This document shows positions 1 through 9,444 of a DNA stretch of 64,000 nt, one piece after another; position 1 is the stretch's first letter, and each line of letters starts with the position of its first letter. Position numbers and translations under genes: made by a program. The notes under the pieces were generated by a model. The model saw only the letters and a list, made by a program, of their open reading frames with translations. It had not been told where the DNA came from and did no database searches. Origin of the DNA: Alisma plantago-aquatica (lineage: Eukaryota > Streptophyta > Magnoliopsida > Alismatales > Alismataceae); the NCBI GenBank assembly GCA_963693085.1, contig OY856412.1, positions 1,131,003,244 through 1,131,067,243 of the forward strand, in the 5' to 3' direction.

Positions 1-176
1 AAACATGTGACTTTTAACCGCTTTGTAATATAGCCCTTAGAGGCTTAGAACATTTTATGTAATCACTCATAATCATGTTTTGCATTGTATCTAAGATGGA
101 TAAAATGATTGGGACTCAAAAATCCATCGTTTGTACAGTTTATGAAAATTCCAAAATACCCTTAACAGGGATTTTG

Positions 177-425
177 TCGGCCGAATTCCAAACTCGGCCG
201 ATCCATATATTCTGGAATTTTCTGGGCTGTCGGCCGAGTTTCCAACTCAGCCGATCCCTGTTCGGTCGAGTTTCAATGATAGGAAACTCGGCCGATCCAC
301 TGGTTGGTCAAGACTGAAGGTCGACCGATCGGTCGAGTTTCCCCATGGAAACTCGGCCGACAGTCTGCCTCTCAGACTTGTCGCCTAGTGTGTCGGCCGA
401 GTTGCCTTTAATGAAACTCGGCCGA
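177..425 (+). promoter_or_regulatory. Cluster of TCGGCCGA palindromes forming hairpins in U3
   Basis: Seven exact copies of the 8-bp palindrome TCGGCCGA start at 177, 194, 230, 288, 353, 393 and 418, with variants TCAGCCGA, TCGGTCGA and TCGACCGA between them. They pair as larger inverted repeats of the form TCGGCCGAGTTT / AAACTCGGCCGA with short loops (177-201, 230-254, 393-425 and around 332-359). The cluster lies 140-390 bp upstream of the TATA box. Palindrome clusters in Sirevirus LTR cis-regions are known from maize, where they attract host small RNAs; the role here is inferred. Confidence 0.8.
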
Positions 426-563
426 TCGGACTGTACTGGAATGCAGAAAAAGCAATTCCAACCGTTGGAGGAGTTGGTGGGACTCAAAATAGATCCGTTG
501 CAAGTTGTAAAACGGCTAGTTTGTGCCACTTAACTCTCCCAACCTCAAAGGGACACCCTCAAC

Positions 564-570
564 TATAAAT
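564..570 (+). promoter_or_regulatory. TATA box of the 5' LTR promoter
   Basis: TATAAAT lies in AACTATAAATAGGACC downstream of the palindrome cluster. The same sequence occurs in the 3' LTR at 10161-10167. Transcription probably starts about 25-35 bp downstream, which sets the U3/R border. Confidence 0.75.
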
Positions 571-1389
571 AGGACCTCTTGGACTTCATTCCAAGGTTGC
601 TCATTCACATATGCTTGGTCCTAGCCTTAGTTGAGTGGTTTCTAATCCTTTGAGCCCCTTTCTCTCTCTACCTTCAAAGCAAATTCGTGAGTATGAGTGA
701 GTTAGGATCCCATGTATGAGAGCTATCATTTGTAATCTTGTAAAGCTCTCCTTTCCACTTCTCCCATCTCCATTCTCTATGAAGATTGATTGAAGTTTCT
801 TCTCCGAGTGAAAGAGAAGAAGGTTGCTGTTCTTCCCCAAGTGAAGGAGAAGAAGGCTAGCTGCTCCAGGCCTCCAAGTGAAGGAGGAAGGTGCTAAAGC
901 TCTCCAAGTGAAGGAGAGGTGCAAGGCAAAGCTCAAGCAAGATGGGTAATTCCTACAAGGCCGAAGACTAGAGCAAGAGTAGGTAAGTCCTTTGAAGAAG
1001 GCTGAAGACTACTTGCTTGGTGGGTAAGTCCTTGGTGAGGTAGAAGATCTTGGCTTGATATATAAGTCCTTGGATGGTTGGTAGTTGTAGCTTGTAATCT
1101 TATTGTGTGATATATATAAGAGAACCAAGTTACAAATCCTAGAGCCTAACCAACTCTAGGTAGTGGACTGACATTGCTCCTAAGTTTAGGACATGGAACC
1201 ACTCTAAACCACCTGTCCAAGTGCATGCTTTCCTTGTCTCTTATCCTTGCTTTGTATGCTAGTTTAGGACATCAAATTGCTGTTTTGAATTAAGTTCTGC
1301 ACTTAATATAATTTGGTGGTCTAATCACTTTTGTGAAGTTTGTGAAGCTCTATTCAACCCCCCCTTCTAGAGCCCATTGATCCAACAAG

Positions 1390-1401
1390 TGGTATCAGAG
1401 C
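1390..1401 (+). other. Primer-binding site, initiator tRNA-Met
   Basis: TGGTATCAGAGC, complementary to the 3' end of plant initiator methionine tRNA, begins two bases after the LTR end at 1387. It primes minus-strand cDNA synthesis. Confidence 0.93.
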
Positions 1402-1437
1402 AGGTCTTCTCCAAGCTACTTCAACAAGTAGGAGAAG

Positions 1438-3483
1438 ATGGGCGATTCAGCTCTTGGGTCACTCAATCTTGAAGGAAGCTTCTCCATGAGACCCCCGGTC
1501 TTCGACGGCACAAACTTCCTATATTGGAAGAGAAGGATGCAATTCTACATCCAAGGCGTGAGCTACAAGATGTGGAAGATAGTCCATCTCAAGTATGAAG
1601 AGCCGAAGGGGAACATCACCACATGGACGGAAGATGAGATGAAGCGTGCTCAACTCAATGCTAAAGCTGTGAGCATCATCTACGCCGCCCTTTCACCATC
1701 GGAGTTCAACCGCATCTCTTCTTGGGACACGGCGCATGAGATTTGGCATAAGTTGTGTGTCACCTATGAAGGGACGGAGCAAGTCAAGGAGGCCAAGGTC
1801 TATATGCTCGGCGGCCTACTTGAGAACTTCAAGATGGGGAAGAATGAAAGAGTTGCGGACATGTACACAAGGTTGAATGTCATCTTGAACAGTCTTGCAG
1901 CCCTTGGAAGTGTCATGGATAGAGGTACCATCAATGCAAAGATCTTGAGATCTCTTCCAAAGAGATGGGAGCCAAAGGTCACTTCAATTGAAGAAGTCTA
2001 CAAGCTGAGCGAGTTGTCAACCGAGGAGCTGGTTGGTAATCTCCAAGCACATGAACCAAGGCTCGACAAGCAAGAGGAAGAGGAGAAAAGAGAAGAGAAG
2101 GAGTCCAAGAAGATGAAGGACACAGCCTTCAAAGCTCAAGTTGAAGAAATGATGCGGCAACAACAACTTGCCATGAAGTCTCCCTGCCCTTCCTCAAGCG
2201 AAGATGAAGGTGCAAATGATCATGAAGCCAACTATTCAAAAGGAAGACACTTCAAGGGCAAACCATCATCCTCCACTCCTAGATGCTACGAGTGTGGTCA
2301 AAAGGGCCACTACAAGAATGACTGCCCAAAAGCCAAGAAGGGCTATCATAAGAGCAGCCACAAGAAGGATGACAAATACAAAAGAGAAGCCAAGTACAAG
2401 AAGAAGAACAAGAAGGAGAGAAGACCCAAAGATGCAGCTCATGCGGCATGGGAGGAGTCCTCTACTTCAAGTTCCTCAAGCTCCGAGGATGGTGAATGTC
2501 ACCTTGCACTCATGGCTTCTACTAGTGAAGAAGTAATTGAGGTAAGTGAGGTAAGTAAGGTAAGTGATGAAAGTTTACTTGATTTATCTAAGGAAACCCT
2601 CATTGAAATGCTTAATGATTGTCAATCATCTTTTGCTAAATGTAAAGCTAAAAGAAAAAGATTAGGAAAGATAGTTGATGATCTCTATGCCAAGATTGAC
2701 ATTCTAGATCAAAATGAGAAATTACATCTTGATAGCATAGATTCTTTACAAGGGCAATTTCTAGACCTTGAACTTCAATATAATGGAGTAGAGGTTGAGA
2801 ATGGTACTTATCTTAAAACTATTGAAAATCTTAAGATAGAGAACCAAAATTGCCTAGATGAGCTAGATGTTCTAAAAACTGAAAATGTTGAACTTAAGCT
2901 TATTGATGATGCTAGGAGAGATGAAGTGTATGCTTATCAAAGGGAAATTGTAGTCCTTAAATCTGAAAATGCTAAACTTCTTGCACAAACAAATGATTTA
3001 TCTTCTAGACCTATCTTGCCTAGAAATGAAGTTGCAAACTTAACTCTTGAAAAAGACTCTCTTCTTACTAAAGCCCTCTGTCTTGAGGCCGACCTTTTGC
3101 ATGCTAGAGAAGATCTTGTTAGTTTATCTACTACCATTACAAATCTTAGTGATGATAATGCTAAATTAAGATCTACTTTGCAAAGGTTTCTTTCGGGTAA
3201 GAAGTCTCTAAATGATGTTCTAGAGCACTCTACCAAACAAGTTGGTACTAGTGGTCTAGGATACAATGCGACTACTCCAAAAGGTAAGAAGAAGAAAAAG
3301 GGTAAGAAAAAGAGTGTGGAAACTCCAATTTTCAATGGAGAGTCTTCCGGCTCTAAAAATCCCATGGTATGTATGCATTGCAAATGTGATGATCATTATT
3401 CTACCTATTGTCCTTACAAGCCTAAGGGGACCAACCCAAATATGAAATGGGTCCCCAAGCTAACCCCGGACCCCAAAGTTTGA
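1438..3483 (+). CDS. gag: Sirevirus Gag polyprotein
   Basis: This 681-residue Gag forms the virus-like particle and binds the genomic RNA. Residues about 15-200 resemble the copia Gag (UBN2-type) domain, with the YWKRRM motif near the start and many conserved tryptophans. Residues 283-296 form a zinc knuckle C-x2-C-x4-H-x4-C (CYECGQKGHYKNDC). A second knuckle of the same spacing lies at 645-658 (CMHCKCDDHYSTYC). Between them are a Lys/Ser/Glu-rich stretch and a long leucine/asparagine-rich region (about 380-600) that should form a coiled coil, as is usual in Sireviruses. The start ATG is the first after the primer site. The frame ends with TGA at 3481-3483, and the pol frame continues in phase directly after it. 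Base composition changes from GC-richer to AT-rich near 2530. Confidence 0.93.
   Translation: MGDSALGSLNLEGSFSMRPPVFDGTNFLYWKRRMQFYIQGVSYKMWKIVHLKYEEPKGNITTWTEDEMKRAQLNAKAVSIIYAALSPSEFNRISSWDTAHEIWHKLCVTYEGTEQVKEAKVYMLGGLLENFKMGKNERVADMYTRLNVILNSLAALGSVMDRGTINAKILRSLPKRWEPKVTSIEEVYKLSELSTEELVGNLQAHEPRLDKQEEEEKREEKESKKMKDTAFKAQVEEMMRQQQLAMKSPCPSSSEDEGANDHEANYSKGRHFKGKPSSSTPRCYECGQKGHYKNDCPKAKKGYHKSSHKKDDKYKREAKYKKKNKKERRPKDAAHAAWEESSTSSSSSSEDGECHLALMASTSEEVIEVSEVSKVSDESLLDLSKETLIEMLNDCQSSFAKCKAKRKRLGKIVDDLYAKIDILDQNEKLHLDSIDSLQGQFLDLELQYNGVEVENGTYLKTIENLKIENQNCLDELDVLKTENVELKLIDDARRDEVYAYQREIVVLKSENAKLLAQTNDLSSRPILPRNEVANLTLEKDSLLTKALCLEADLLHAREDLVSLSTTITNLSDDNAKLRSTLQRFLSGKKSLNDVLEHSTKQVGTSGLGYNATTPKGKKKKKGKKKSVETPIFNGESSGSKNPMVCMHCKCDDHYSTYCPYKPKGTNPNMKWVPKLTPDPKV
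2539..2565 (+). promoter_or_regulatory. Three tandem consensus 5' splice sites inside gag
   Basis: Three sites in a row match the plant donor consensus: GAG|GTAAGT (exon end 2541), GAG|GTAAGT (2550) and AAG|GTAAGT (2559). They are 9 bp apart and all fall exactly on gag codon boundaries. They encode the short repeat EVSEVSKVS after the first zinc knuckle. Use as donors is inferred from sequence only. Confidence 0.5.
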
Positions 3484-3496
3484 GTTGGGTTCCGAC

Positions 3497-3514
3497 ATCC
3501 TCTTTTCTTGCAGG
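3497..3514 (+). promoter_or_regulatory. Strong 3' splice site at the start of pol
   Basis: A pyrimidine tract followed by CAG|G (CTCTTTTCTTGCAG, AG at 3512-3513) lies 28 bp after the gag stop. A branch-point-like CCGAC lies upstream at 3493-3497. The first exon base would be 3514, a codon boundary of pol, in phase with all three gag donors. Removing 954-972 nt would delete the second zinc knuckle, the coiled coil and the stop. Function is inferred. Confidence 0.5.
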
Positions 3515-6500
3515 TCACAAAGAAATGGATTGTTGATAGTGGCTGCTCTAAGCACATGACTGGAGAAATCAGCCATTTCAACAAAATTGTGAAGAAGAAA
3601 GGAGGATCGGTAACCTTTGGGGACAACAAAAAGGGTAAGGTTATAGGTGAGGGTGATGTAGGTAATGATTTGTGCATTAAAAATGTTTTGCTTGTTGATG
3701 GCCTACATCACAACTTAATTAGTGTTAGCCAATTATGTGATAATGGTTATCTTGTGCTCTTTACTTCCTTAGAATGCTTGCTTCTAGATTCCCTGTCCTA
3801 TAATGTCATATATAAGGGAACTAGAAATGGTAATCTATATGTGATTGTTCTTGATGCTTTAAAGCCCATACTAAATAGATGCTTAGTCGTGGATAAAAAC
3901 GATCTTTCGCTTTGGCATCGACGTTTGGGTCATGTGAACTTGCATCAAATGAAGAAACTGAACAAAAAGGACTTGGTTCGAGGACTTCCCAAATTGGATT
4001 TTGAAAAGGATGAGGAATGTCAACCTTGTACTCAAGGGAAACAAACCAAATCCTCCTTCAAATCCAAAGGAGTCATGAGTACCAAGAGAGTTCTAGAGCT
4101 TCTTCATATTGATCTCTTCGGACCTATGAGAACACAAACGCTTCGCGGCTCCAAGTATTGTCTTGTTATTGTCGATGATTTTTCTAGATTTACTTGGACT
4201 TTCTTTCTCGTTTCTAAAAGTGATACACTCGATGTTTTCTCGAGCTTTTGTAAACGAGTTGAAAACGAAGCTTCTTGTCATGTTGTTTCCATCCGTAGTG
4301 ATCATGGGGGAGAGTTTGAAAATGATCTTTTTGAACGTTTTTGTGAAAAATCGGGTTATTCGCACAATTTCTCTTCTCCTCGCACACCCCAACAAAATGG
4401 AGTTGTTGAGAGGAAGAATAGATCGCTACAAGAGATGGCCAGGACCATGCTTCTTGAGTATGACACTCCTAAGAAGTTTTGGGCTGAAGCCGTTAGCACC
4501 TCATGTTTTGTGCAAAACCGAGTTTTCACTCATCCGACTTTTAAGAAAACCCCCTATGAACTATGGCGTGGTAGGAAGCCGTCAATTGATTTCTTTCATG
4601 TGTTTGGATGTCCATGTTTTGTTTTGAACACCAAGGACTCTCTCGACAAGTTTGATCCGAAATCCTACAAGGCTTTCTTCCTAGGCTATAGCACTACTAG
4701 CAGGGCTTTTAGAGTGTTTAACATTGAACTATCTAAAATAGAAGAATCTATAAATGTTAAATTTATTGAAACTAACCCTGGTATTGGCAAGCATTTGGGT
4801 GATGATGATGTTGCAGATGAAATCATTCCTATCTTAAAAGAGCTCAACATCAAAGACAAAGACAAGCAGGTTGAAGAAGAAGAAAAAGAAGAAGAAAGAA
4901 AGGATCCTACTCCCCGCTTTGCAAAGAATCACCCCAAGGAGTTGATCATTGGCAACCCGTTTGAAAGAGTGAGGACACGAGCTGCACACAACAAAGAACA
5001 AGCAGACAGTGCCTTCATCTCTCAACTGGAGCCAAAGAACATCAAAGAGGCCCTTGGCGATGATGAGTGGATCCTTGCCATGCAAGAAGAGCTTGAACAG
5101 TTCGAGAAGAACCGTGTGTGGACCTTAGTGCCAAGACCAAATGATAGAAAGATCATCGGTACCAAATGGGTCTACCGCAACAAGCTTGATGAGCAAGGAA
5201 AAGTGGTAAGGAACAAAGCAAGGTTAGTAGCACAAGGTTACAATAAACAAGAAGGTATTGATTTTGATGAAACCTATGCTCCTGTTGCTAGATTAGAATC
5301 TATTCGTATGCTACTTGCCTTTGCTAGTTATAAAAATTTCTTGCTTTATCAAATGGATGTTAAAAGTGCGTTTTTAAATGGTACAATCGAGGAGGAAGTA
5401 TATGTTGCTCAACCTCCAGGCTTTGAAAATGATAAGTTACCCAATCATGTCTATTTCTTGCAAAAAGCTCTCTACGGACTCAAACAAGCACCTCGAGCTT
5501 GGTATGACAAACTAAAGAACTTTTTGTTAGATAACGGGTATATCATGGGCAAAGTTGATTGTACTTTGTTTCTAAAACACACTTCTACCCATTTTCTCAT
5601 AATTCAAATATATGTTGATGATATTATATTTGGCGGAACTGACCTTGATCTTTGCAAAGAGTTTGGTTCTCTTATGCAGAGTGAATTCGAGATGAGTATG
5701 ATGGGTGAGCTGACCTTCTTCCTCGGCTTCCAAATCAAACAAACTAAGGAGGGTAACTTCATCAACCAAGGCAAATACACACTTGAACTTCTTAAACGCT
5801 TTGGGATGGAGAACATGAAGCCAATGGATACACCCATGTCAAACACTGCCAAACTTGACAAGGATGAAGAAGGTGAGAAGGTAGATGAGAAGCTCTATAG
5901 AGGTATGATCGGAAGTTTACTTTACTTAACTGCCTCTAGACCTGATATAATGTTTAGTGTTGGCTTGTGTGCTCGCTTTCAATCAAGCCCTAGGAAATCA
6001 CATCTTATTGCTGTCAAGAGGATTTTGAGGTACTTAGCCAAAACTCCAAATTTTGGACTATGGTACCCTAAGTCAAGGGACTTTACTCTTGTAGCATATA
6101 GTGATGCTGACTATGCAGGTTGCTTGATTGATAGAAAGTGCACAAGTGGCACTTGCTTCCTCTTGGGACCATGCTTGGTGTCTTGGTTCTCCAAGAAACA
6201 GAGCACAGTGGCATTATCAACTACCGAAGCTGAATACATTGCAGCCGGAAGTTGTTGTGCCCAGGTCCTATGGATGAAGCAAATGCTCCAAGACTTTAAC
6301 ATTCATTTTGATGCTTCTCCTATTTTCTGTGATAACACTAGTGCAATAAATCTTTCTTATAATCCAATATTGCATAGTAGAGCTAAACACATAGAAGTTC
6401 GCCATCATTTTCTCCATGATCACATTGTCAAAAAGGATATTTATATCACACATGTGGATACGGAAAATCAGTTGGCCGACATTTTCACTAAACCGCTTGC

Positions 6501-6576
6501 TAGAGAACAATTTAATTTTATTAGATCAAAATTGCTTATAACCTCTCTTGATGATGTTGAATTGCTCTCTAATTAG
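3508..6576 (+). CDS. pol: Sirevirus Pol polyprotein (protease, integrase, RT, RNase H)
   Basis: The 1022-residue frame carries every catalytic domain needed for transposition. The aspartic protease has [13 protein letters not shown] (active-site D10). The integrase zinc domain has H137, H142, C171 and C174. The integrase catalytic triad is D202, D265, E301, with 35 residues between the last two. The RT includes [14 protein letters not shown] and the YVDD box (702-705). RNase H has D866 (YSDADYAG), E907 (TTEAEY) and D942 (CDNTSA), and the frame ends near LADIFTKPL. No stop or frameshift is visible, so the gene may still be active. The ATG at 3508 is only the first Met: the frame is open from 3484, directly after the gag TGA, so Pol is probably made as a Gag-Pol fusion by stop readthrough or splicing. 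Confidence 0.95.
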   Translation: MQVTKKWIVDSGCSKHMTGEISHFNKIVKKKGGSVTFGDNKKGKVIGEGDVGNDLCIKNVLLVDGLHHNLISVSQLCDNGYLVLFTSLECLLLDSLSYNVIYKGTRNGNLYVIVLDALKPILNRCLVVDKNDLSLWHRRLGHVNLHQMKKLNKKDLVRGLPKLDFEKDEECQPCTQGKQTKSSFKSKGVMSTKRVLELLHIDLFGPMRTQTLRGSKYCLVIVDDFSRFTWTFFLVSKSDTLDVFSSFCKRVENEASCHVVSIRSDHGGEFENDLFERFCEKSGYSHNFSSPRTPQQNGVVERKNRSLQEMARTMLLEYDTPKKFWAEAVSTSCFVQNRVFTHPTFKKTPYELWRGRKPSIDFFHVFGCPCFVLNTKDSLDKFDPKSYKAFFLGYSTTSRAFRVFNIELSKIEESINVKFIETNPGIGKHLGDDDVADEIIPILKELNIKDKDKQVEEEEKEEERKDPTPRFAKNHPKELIIGNPFERVRTRAAHNKEQADSAFISQLEPKNIKEALGDDEWILAMQEELEQFEKNRVWTLVPRPNDRKIIGTKWVYRNKLDEQGKVVRNKARLVAQGYNKQEGIDFDETYAPVARLESIRMLLAFASYKNFLLYQMDVKSAFLNGTIEEEVYVAQPPGFENDKLPNHVYFLQKALYGLKQAPRAWYDKLKNFLLDNGYIMGKVDCTLFLKHTSTHFLIIQIYVDDIIFGGTDLDLCKEFGSLMQSEFEMSMMGELTFFLGFQIKQTKEGNFINQGKYTLELLKRFGMENMKPMDTPMSNTAKLDKDEEGEKVDEKLYRGMIGSLLYLTASRPDIMFSVGLCARFQSSPRKSHLIAVKRILRYLAKTPNFGLWYPKSRDFTLVAYSDADYAGCLIDRKCTSGTCFLLGPCLVSWFSKKQSTVALSTTEAEYIAAGSCCAQVLWMKQMLQDFNIHFDASPIFCDNTSAINLSYNPILHSRAKHIEVRHHFLHDHIVKKDIYITHVDTENQLADIFTKPLAREQFNFIRSKLLITSLDDVELLSN

Positions 6577-6837
6577 TTGGTTACATCTTATGTGTGTTGC
6601 TCTTGCTTATAAATGCTTTGGTTGCTCAAAATGCTTGTTTTTGATAAAATTTCTCTTGTTTCTATCTCTTCTTCGGGCTTTTCTCACAAATCGGGTTTTA
6701 ATCGACAAATAGTACCCTATGATGATGGGAATGTGCCTAAATATGCTTAATATACAATCTAGTCCAACCAGAAAATTTGCTTTAGGTCATTTGAGGCTAG
6801 GGCTAGAATCTAGGTTTTTCCCACATCATGGTTTTTG

Positions 6838-6967
6838 TCGGCCGAGTTGGAAACTCGGCCGATCGGTCGGGCACAGGGCACCTGTGTGTTCTGTCGGCCG
6901 AGTTTCCTCTCCCTGGAACTCGGCCGATCGGCGGCAGACTGGTTTAATATATATAGGAATCGGCCGA
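6838..6967 (+). promoter_or_regulatory. Internal palindrome cluster with TATA box upstream of ORF3
   Basis: Five exact TCGGCCGA palindromes (6838, 6855, 6894, 6920, 6960) are arranged as inverted pairs with GAGTT/AACTC arms, as in the LTR. A TATATATA box at 6948-6955 follows. After it comes a CT-rich leader (about 6970-7165) before the likely ORF3 start. The arrangement copies the LTR U3 and suggests a separate promoter for ORF3. This is inferred from structure alone. Confidence 0.5.
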
Positions 6968-7165
6968 CTTGCTCCCTCTCAACTAGAGCAAAGTCGACCG
7001 AACCCTAGACGCCCAGCCCGACCCTTCCTCCCCTGGTGCTCCTCTCTCTCTCTCCGGCCGATTTTCTTCCCAAATCGACCTGTTCGTGTGTTCTTGCTGC
7101 TCTTGGCGTGCCGCCTGCTCTCTCTCTCCGCGTGGATCGGCTCCCTCTCCTCGTTCTCCTCTCCA

Positions 7166-8827
7166 ATGAGGTCCCAACACCGGAAACGTGCCGTTCCCGC
7201 CCCTGCTCCTGCGGTTCCTCTTGCGCCTAGGTATATGGTGTTTGATAATCTTTCTTTTGTTGACAATGCTGCTATTGCTCGCTACAAAGAGCTCCTTCCT
7301 CGCTCTCCCTTTCCTTTTCGAGCTCTTTATCAGCCCCATAGCTTTCATGCCGACCTTTTCGAAGCTTGGCAACTCTTTCGCACACATCATCTTGAAGCTC
7401 TTTGCATTGAGGATGCCCGTTTTTATAACCTAAAATACAGCTCCAAAGCTGTACGTCAATTCTACGCTAACTTGCGGTAGAATTACGACTCTTTGGTTCC
7501 CCCTTCGGACACCTCAATCGTTTTGACGTCTATGATTGCCGGCCAACCTTTCCATATTACTGAACGCTCGTTCAATCTCTATCTCAATGGCAATGTTGGC
7601 ACGGCTTCGTGGATTACCGATTACCCTGCTTATCTTGATCTCTTGTATCCCGAGGACGTCTATAAGACCATTGAGGTTGACTTGACTGATATTCATAAGT
7701 TTCTCAAGCAACCCGATTTTCCTTATAGAAAGAAGGGCACTCTGCCATCTTCTGCCCTGTCCTCTCCTCGCCGTGTCTTGGCGTTCGTTCTCAGTTGCAA
7801 TGTCCATCCAAAGAAGAATCAAACGGACATCGCTGAGAATACAGCTATGATGATGTATCTGCTTTTGAACAACCAAGGAGTCAAATGGGCTCGTTACATC
7901 CTTCACCATATGACTTGTTTTGACTCGGGAAAGAACACCAAGGGCACGCATCTTCCATATCCTGCCCTAATTTGTGGTCTTTTCCAGCATGCCACTGGAA
8001 AATCTCTCTTTTCCGATTTTCTCTACCGCCCCGATCGTAAGGGAGTTTATATCAGTGAGACCACTCTTCAGAAGAGTGTCCCTACCTCTGGTGCATCATC
8101 TTCTTCTGCTCCACCTCCACCTCCATCACAATCTGCTGCACCTCCTCCTCCACCCTCCACAGCTGCACCACCTCCTCCTGAGCCATCTTTCCGACCTCCT
8201 CCGCAGCCGGCTTTTGCTGACTTCCATGTCTCCAATGAGGCCCTCATGGGGTACCTCATGCATCAGCAAGCCTACAACATGCAGGTCCAGCAACATCACC
8301 ATCAGGATCTGTGCCACATCATGTCGTCCATGTCTTTGTCTTGCCCTCAGCCCTACCCCACCTACGAGCCCTACCCCGGTGGTGACTACGCTTCTTTTGC
8401 GTATAGTCAGTTTTATCCTCCTCCACCCCCTTCTGCTTCCGCTGACCACTCTACAGGTGGATACTCTTCTCCGGTTCTGGCGCTCCCAGGTGGCCGTTTG
8501 TCTGAGCTTCTGGCCCAATACACCTCTTCTGCTCCCCCTATTGAGGTTGCCTATGAGTTACATGCCCTAGGCATGTCTTGGGCCGAGCAGAGTGCGAGGT
8601 GGCCCGGGCGTGCTTTTGGTCCTCCAGACGAGGATATGGCTGACCAGGAGGATGCTGAGACTGACACTGATGAGGCTACTGCGACGGATGCCGAAGACGA
8701 CGATGACGATGCCGATGCTGAAGACGAGGCTACACCAGCTGCTGCTCCTCCTTCAAATGATGGAGATGAGGACTATCAGCCCGACGAGGACATGGAGGCT
8801 ACCGTTGATGATGTTGACATAGATTAG
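7166..8827 (+). pseudogene. Envelope-like ORF3 of the Sirevirus, broken by one stop codon
   Basis: The frame runs 7166-7480, meets TAG at 7478-7480, and continues in the same frame to 8827 (444 codons from the next ATG at 7493). Apart from this stop it is open for about 550 codons. The N-terminal part (QFYANLR before the stop, then a globular region to about 8060) resembles the plant retroelement domain often labelled putative plant transposon protein. The middle is proline-rich (8100-8215). The C-terminus is very acidic (8635-8824). I see no convincing signal peptide or fusion peptide, so envelope-like refers only to position. The start at 7166 is chosen because the upstream open frame (from 6719) covers the palindrome and CT-rich leader. 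ORF3 is in another frame than pol. Confidence 0.7.
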
Positions 8828-8844
8828 TGTAGCTTAGAGTTGAT

Positions 8845-9153
8845 GTGTCTAGTTTAGTCTCGGATGACCATGATATATCTTTTTGGACTATGATTGTATT
8901 ATTTACATTAGGCACATCATCTGAGTTGTACTATTGCTACTCCGTTTGTCCGTGTAGTTTTTGTCTTATGTTTGCTTTTGGAAACACTTTGTATGGCTTA
9001 TCTTATAGTGTGTTCCATATTTTGATGAATGATAGGTTTTTGCTTTCGTGCTTTATCTTGATATTTATCTGTTTCTCTATGTTTTGGTTGATTGAGTGTT
9101 TGGAGAAGACCTTGCTTTTATGCTCTTCTACCCCCCCTGCCTTTTTGAGATGA
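8845..9153 (+). CDS. Small hydrophobic ORF after ORF3 (doubtful)
   Basis: This 102-codon frame begins 17 bp after the ORF3 stop, in another frame. Its product would be almost entirely hydrophobic, with two or three possible membrane segments (residues about 14-60 and 67-85) rich in F, L, C, S and Y. The DNA is T-rich, which alone produces hydrophobic codons, so it may be only 3' untranslated sequence. I do not recognise it. Confidence 0.15.
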   Translation: MSSLVSDDHDISFWTMIVLFTLGTSSELYYCYSVCPCSFCLMFAFGNTLYGLSYSVFHILMNDRFLLSCFILIFICFSMFWLIECLEKTLLLCSSTPPAFLR

Positions 9154-9444
9154 CAAAGGGGGAGAAAGACCTCAATCATATTGTTTTTTATTGCTTGTAT
9201 GGTTCTTTTCTTGTCTATAAACTGAAATGCATCTAGACTTGTTTAGAATCATATAGTATCTATATATGCTATGTCTGCTTGTGTGTTAACTAACTATGCA
9301 GGAACGAGTAAGCATGAATTGAGGGGGAGCATTACAAATTGATCATATTTGCATCCCCTTGCAATTCCCTAAAGAAAAGGTATAATTTTCACATTCTTTT
9401 CAATATGTTGAGGAATGGTTTGTCATTGTCAAAAAGGGGGAGAA
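9154..9444 (+). other. Multiple polypurine tracts of the Sirevirus
   Basis: Three purine runs occur: 9154-9168 (CAAAGGGGGAGAAAG region), 9321-9329 (GAGGGGGAG) and 9431-9444 (AAAAAGGGGGAGAA). The last directly abuts the 3' LTR at 9445 and should prime plus-strand synthesis. Repeated polypurine tracts are a described Sirevirus feature. Confidence 0.85.

Larger units (their letters stand above)
1..1387 (+). repeat. 5' LTR of the Sirevirus (left 153 bases outside the window)
   Basis: Positions 1-1387 match 9598-10984 with a constant offset of 9597 and three substitutions. The LTR ends in CCAACA, and the complete copy begins TGTTGACC, giving the terminal TGTTG/CAACA pair. U3 holds a cluster of TCGGCCGA palindromes (177-425), followed by a TATA box (564-570). 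The part after the TATA box is CT-rich with AAGTGAAGGAGAAG repeats and is the probable R/U5 leader. The small ORFs on both strands here are translations of the palindromes and have no coding support. Confidence 0.95.

Noticed and set aside
601..936. 111-codon minus-strand frame repeated in the 3' LTR
   Set aside because: Complement of purine-rich AAGTGAAGGAGAAG repeats in the LTR leader.
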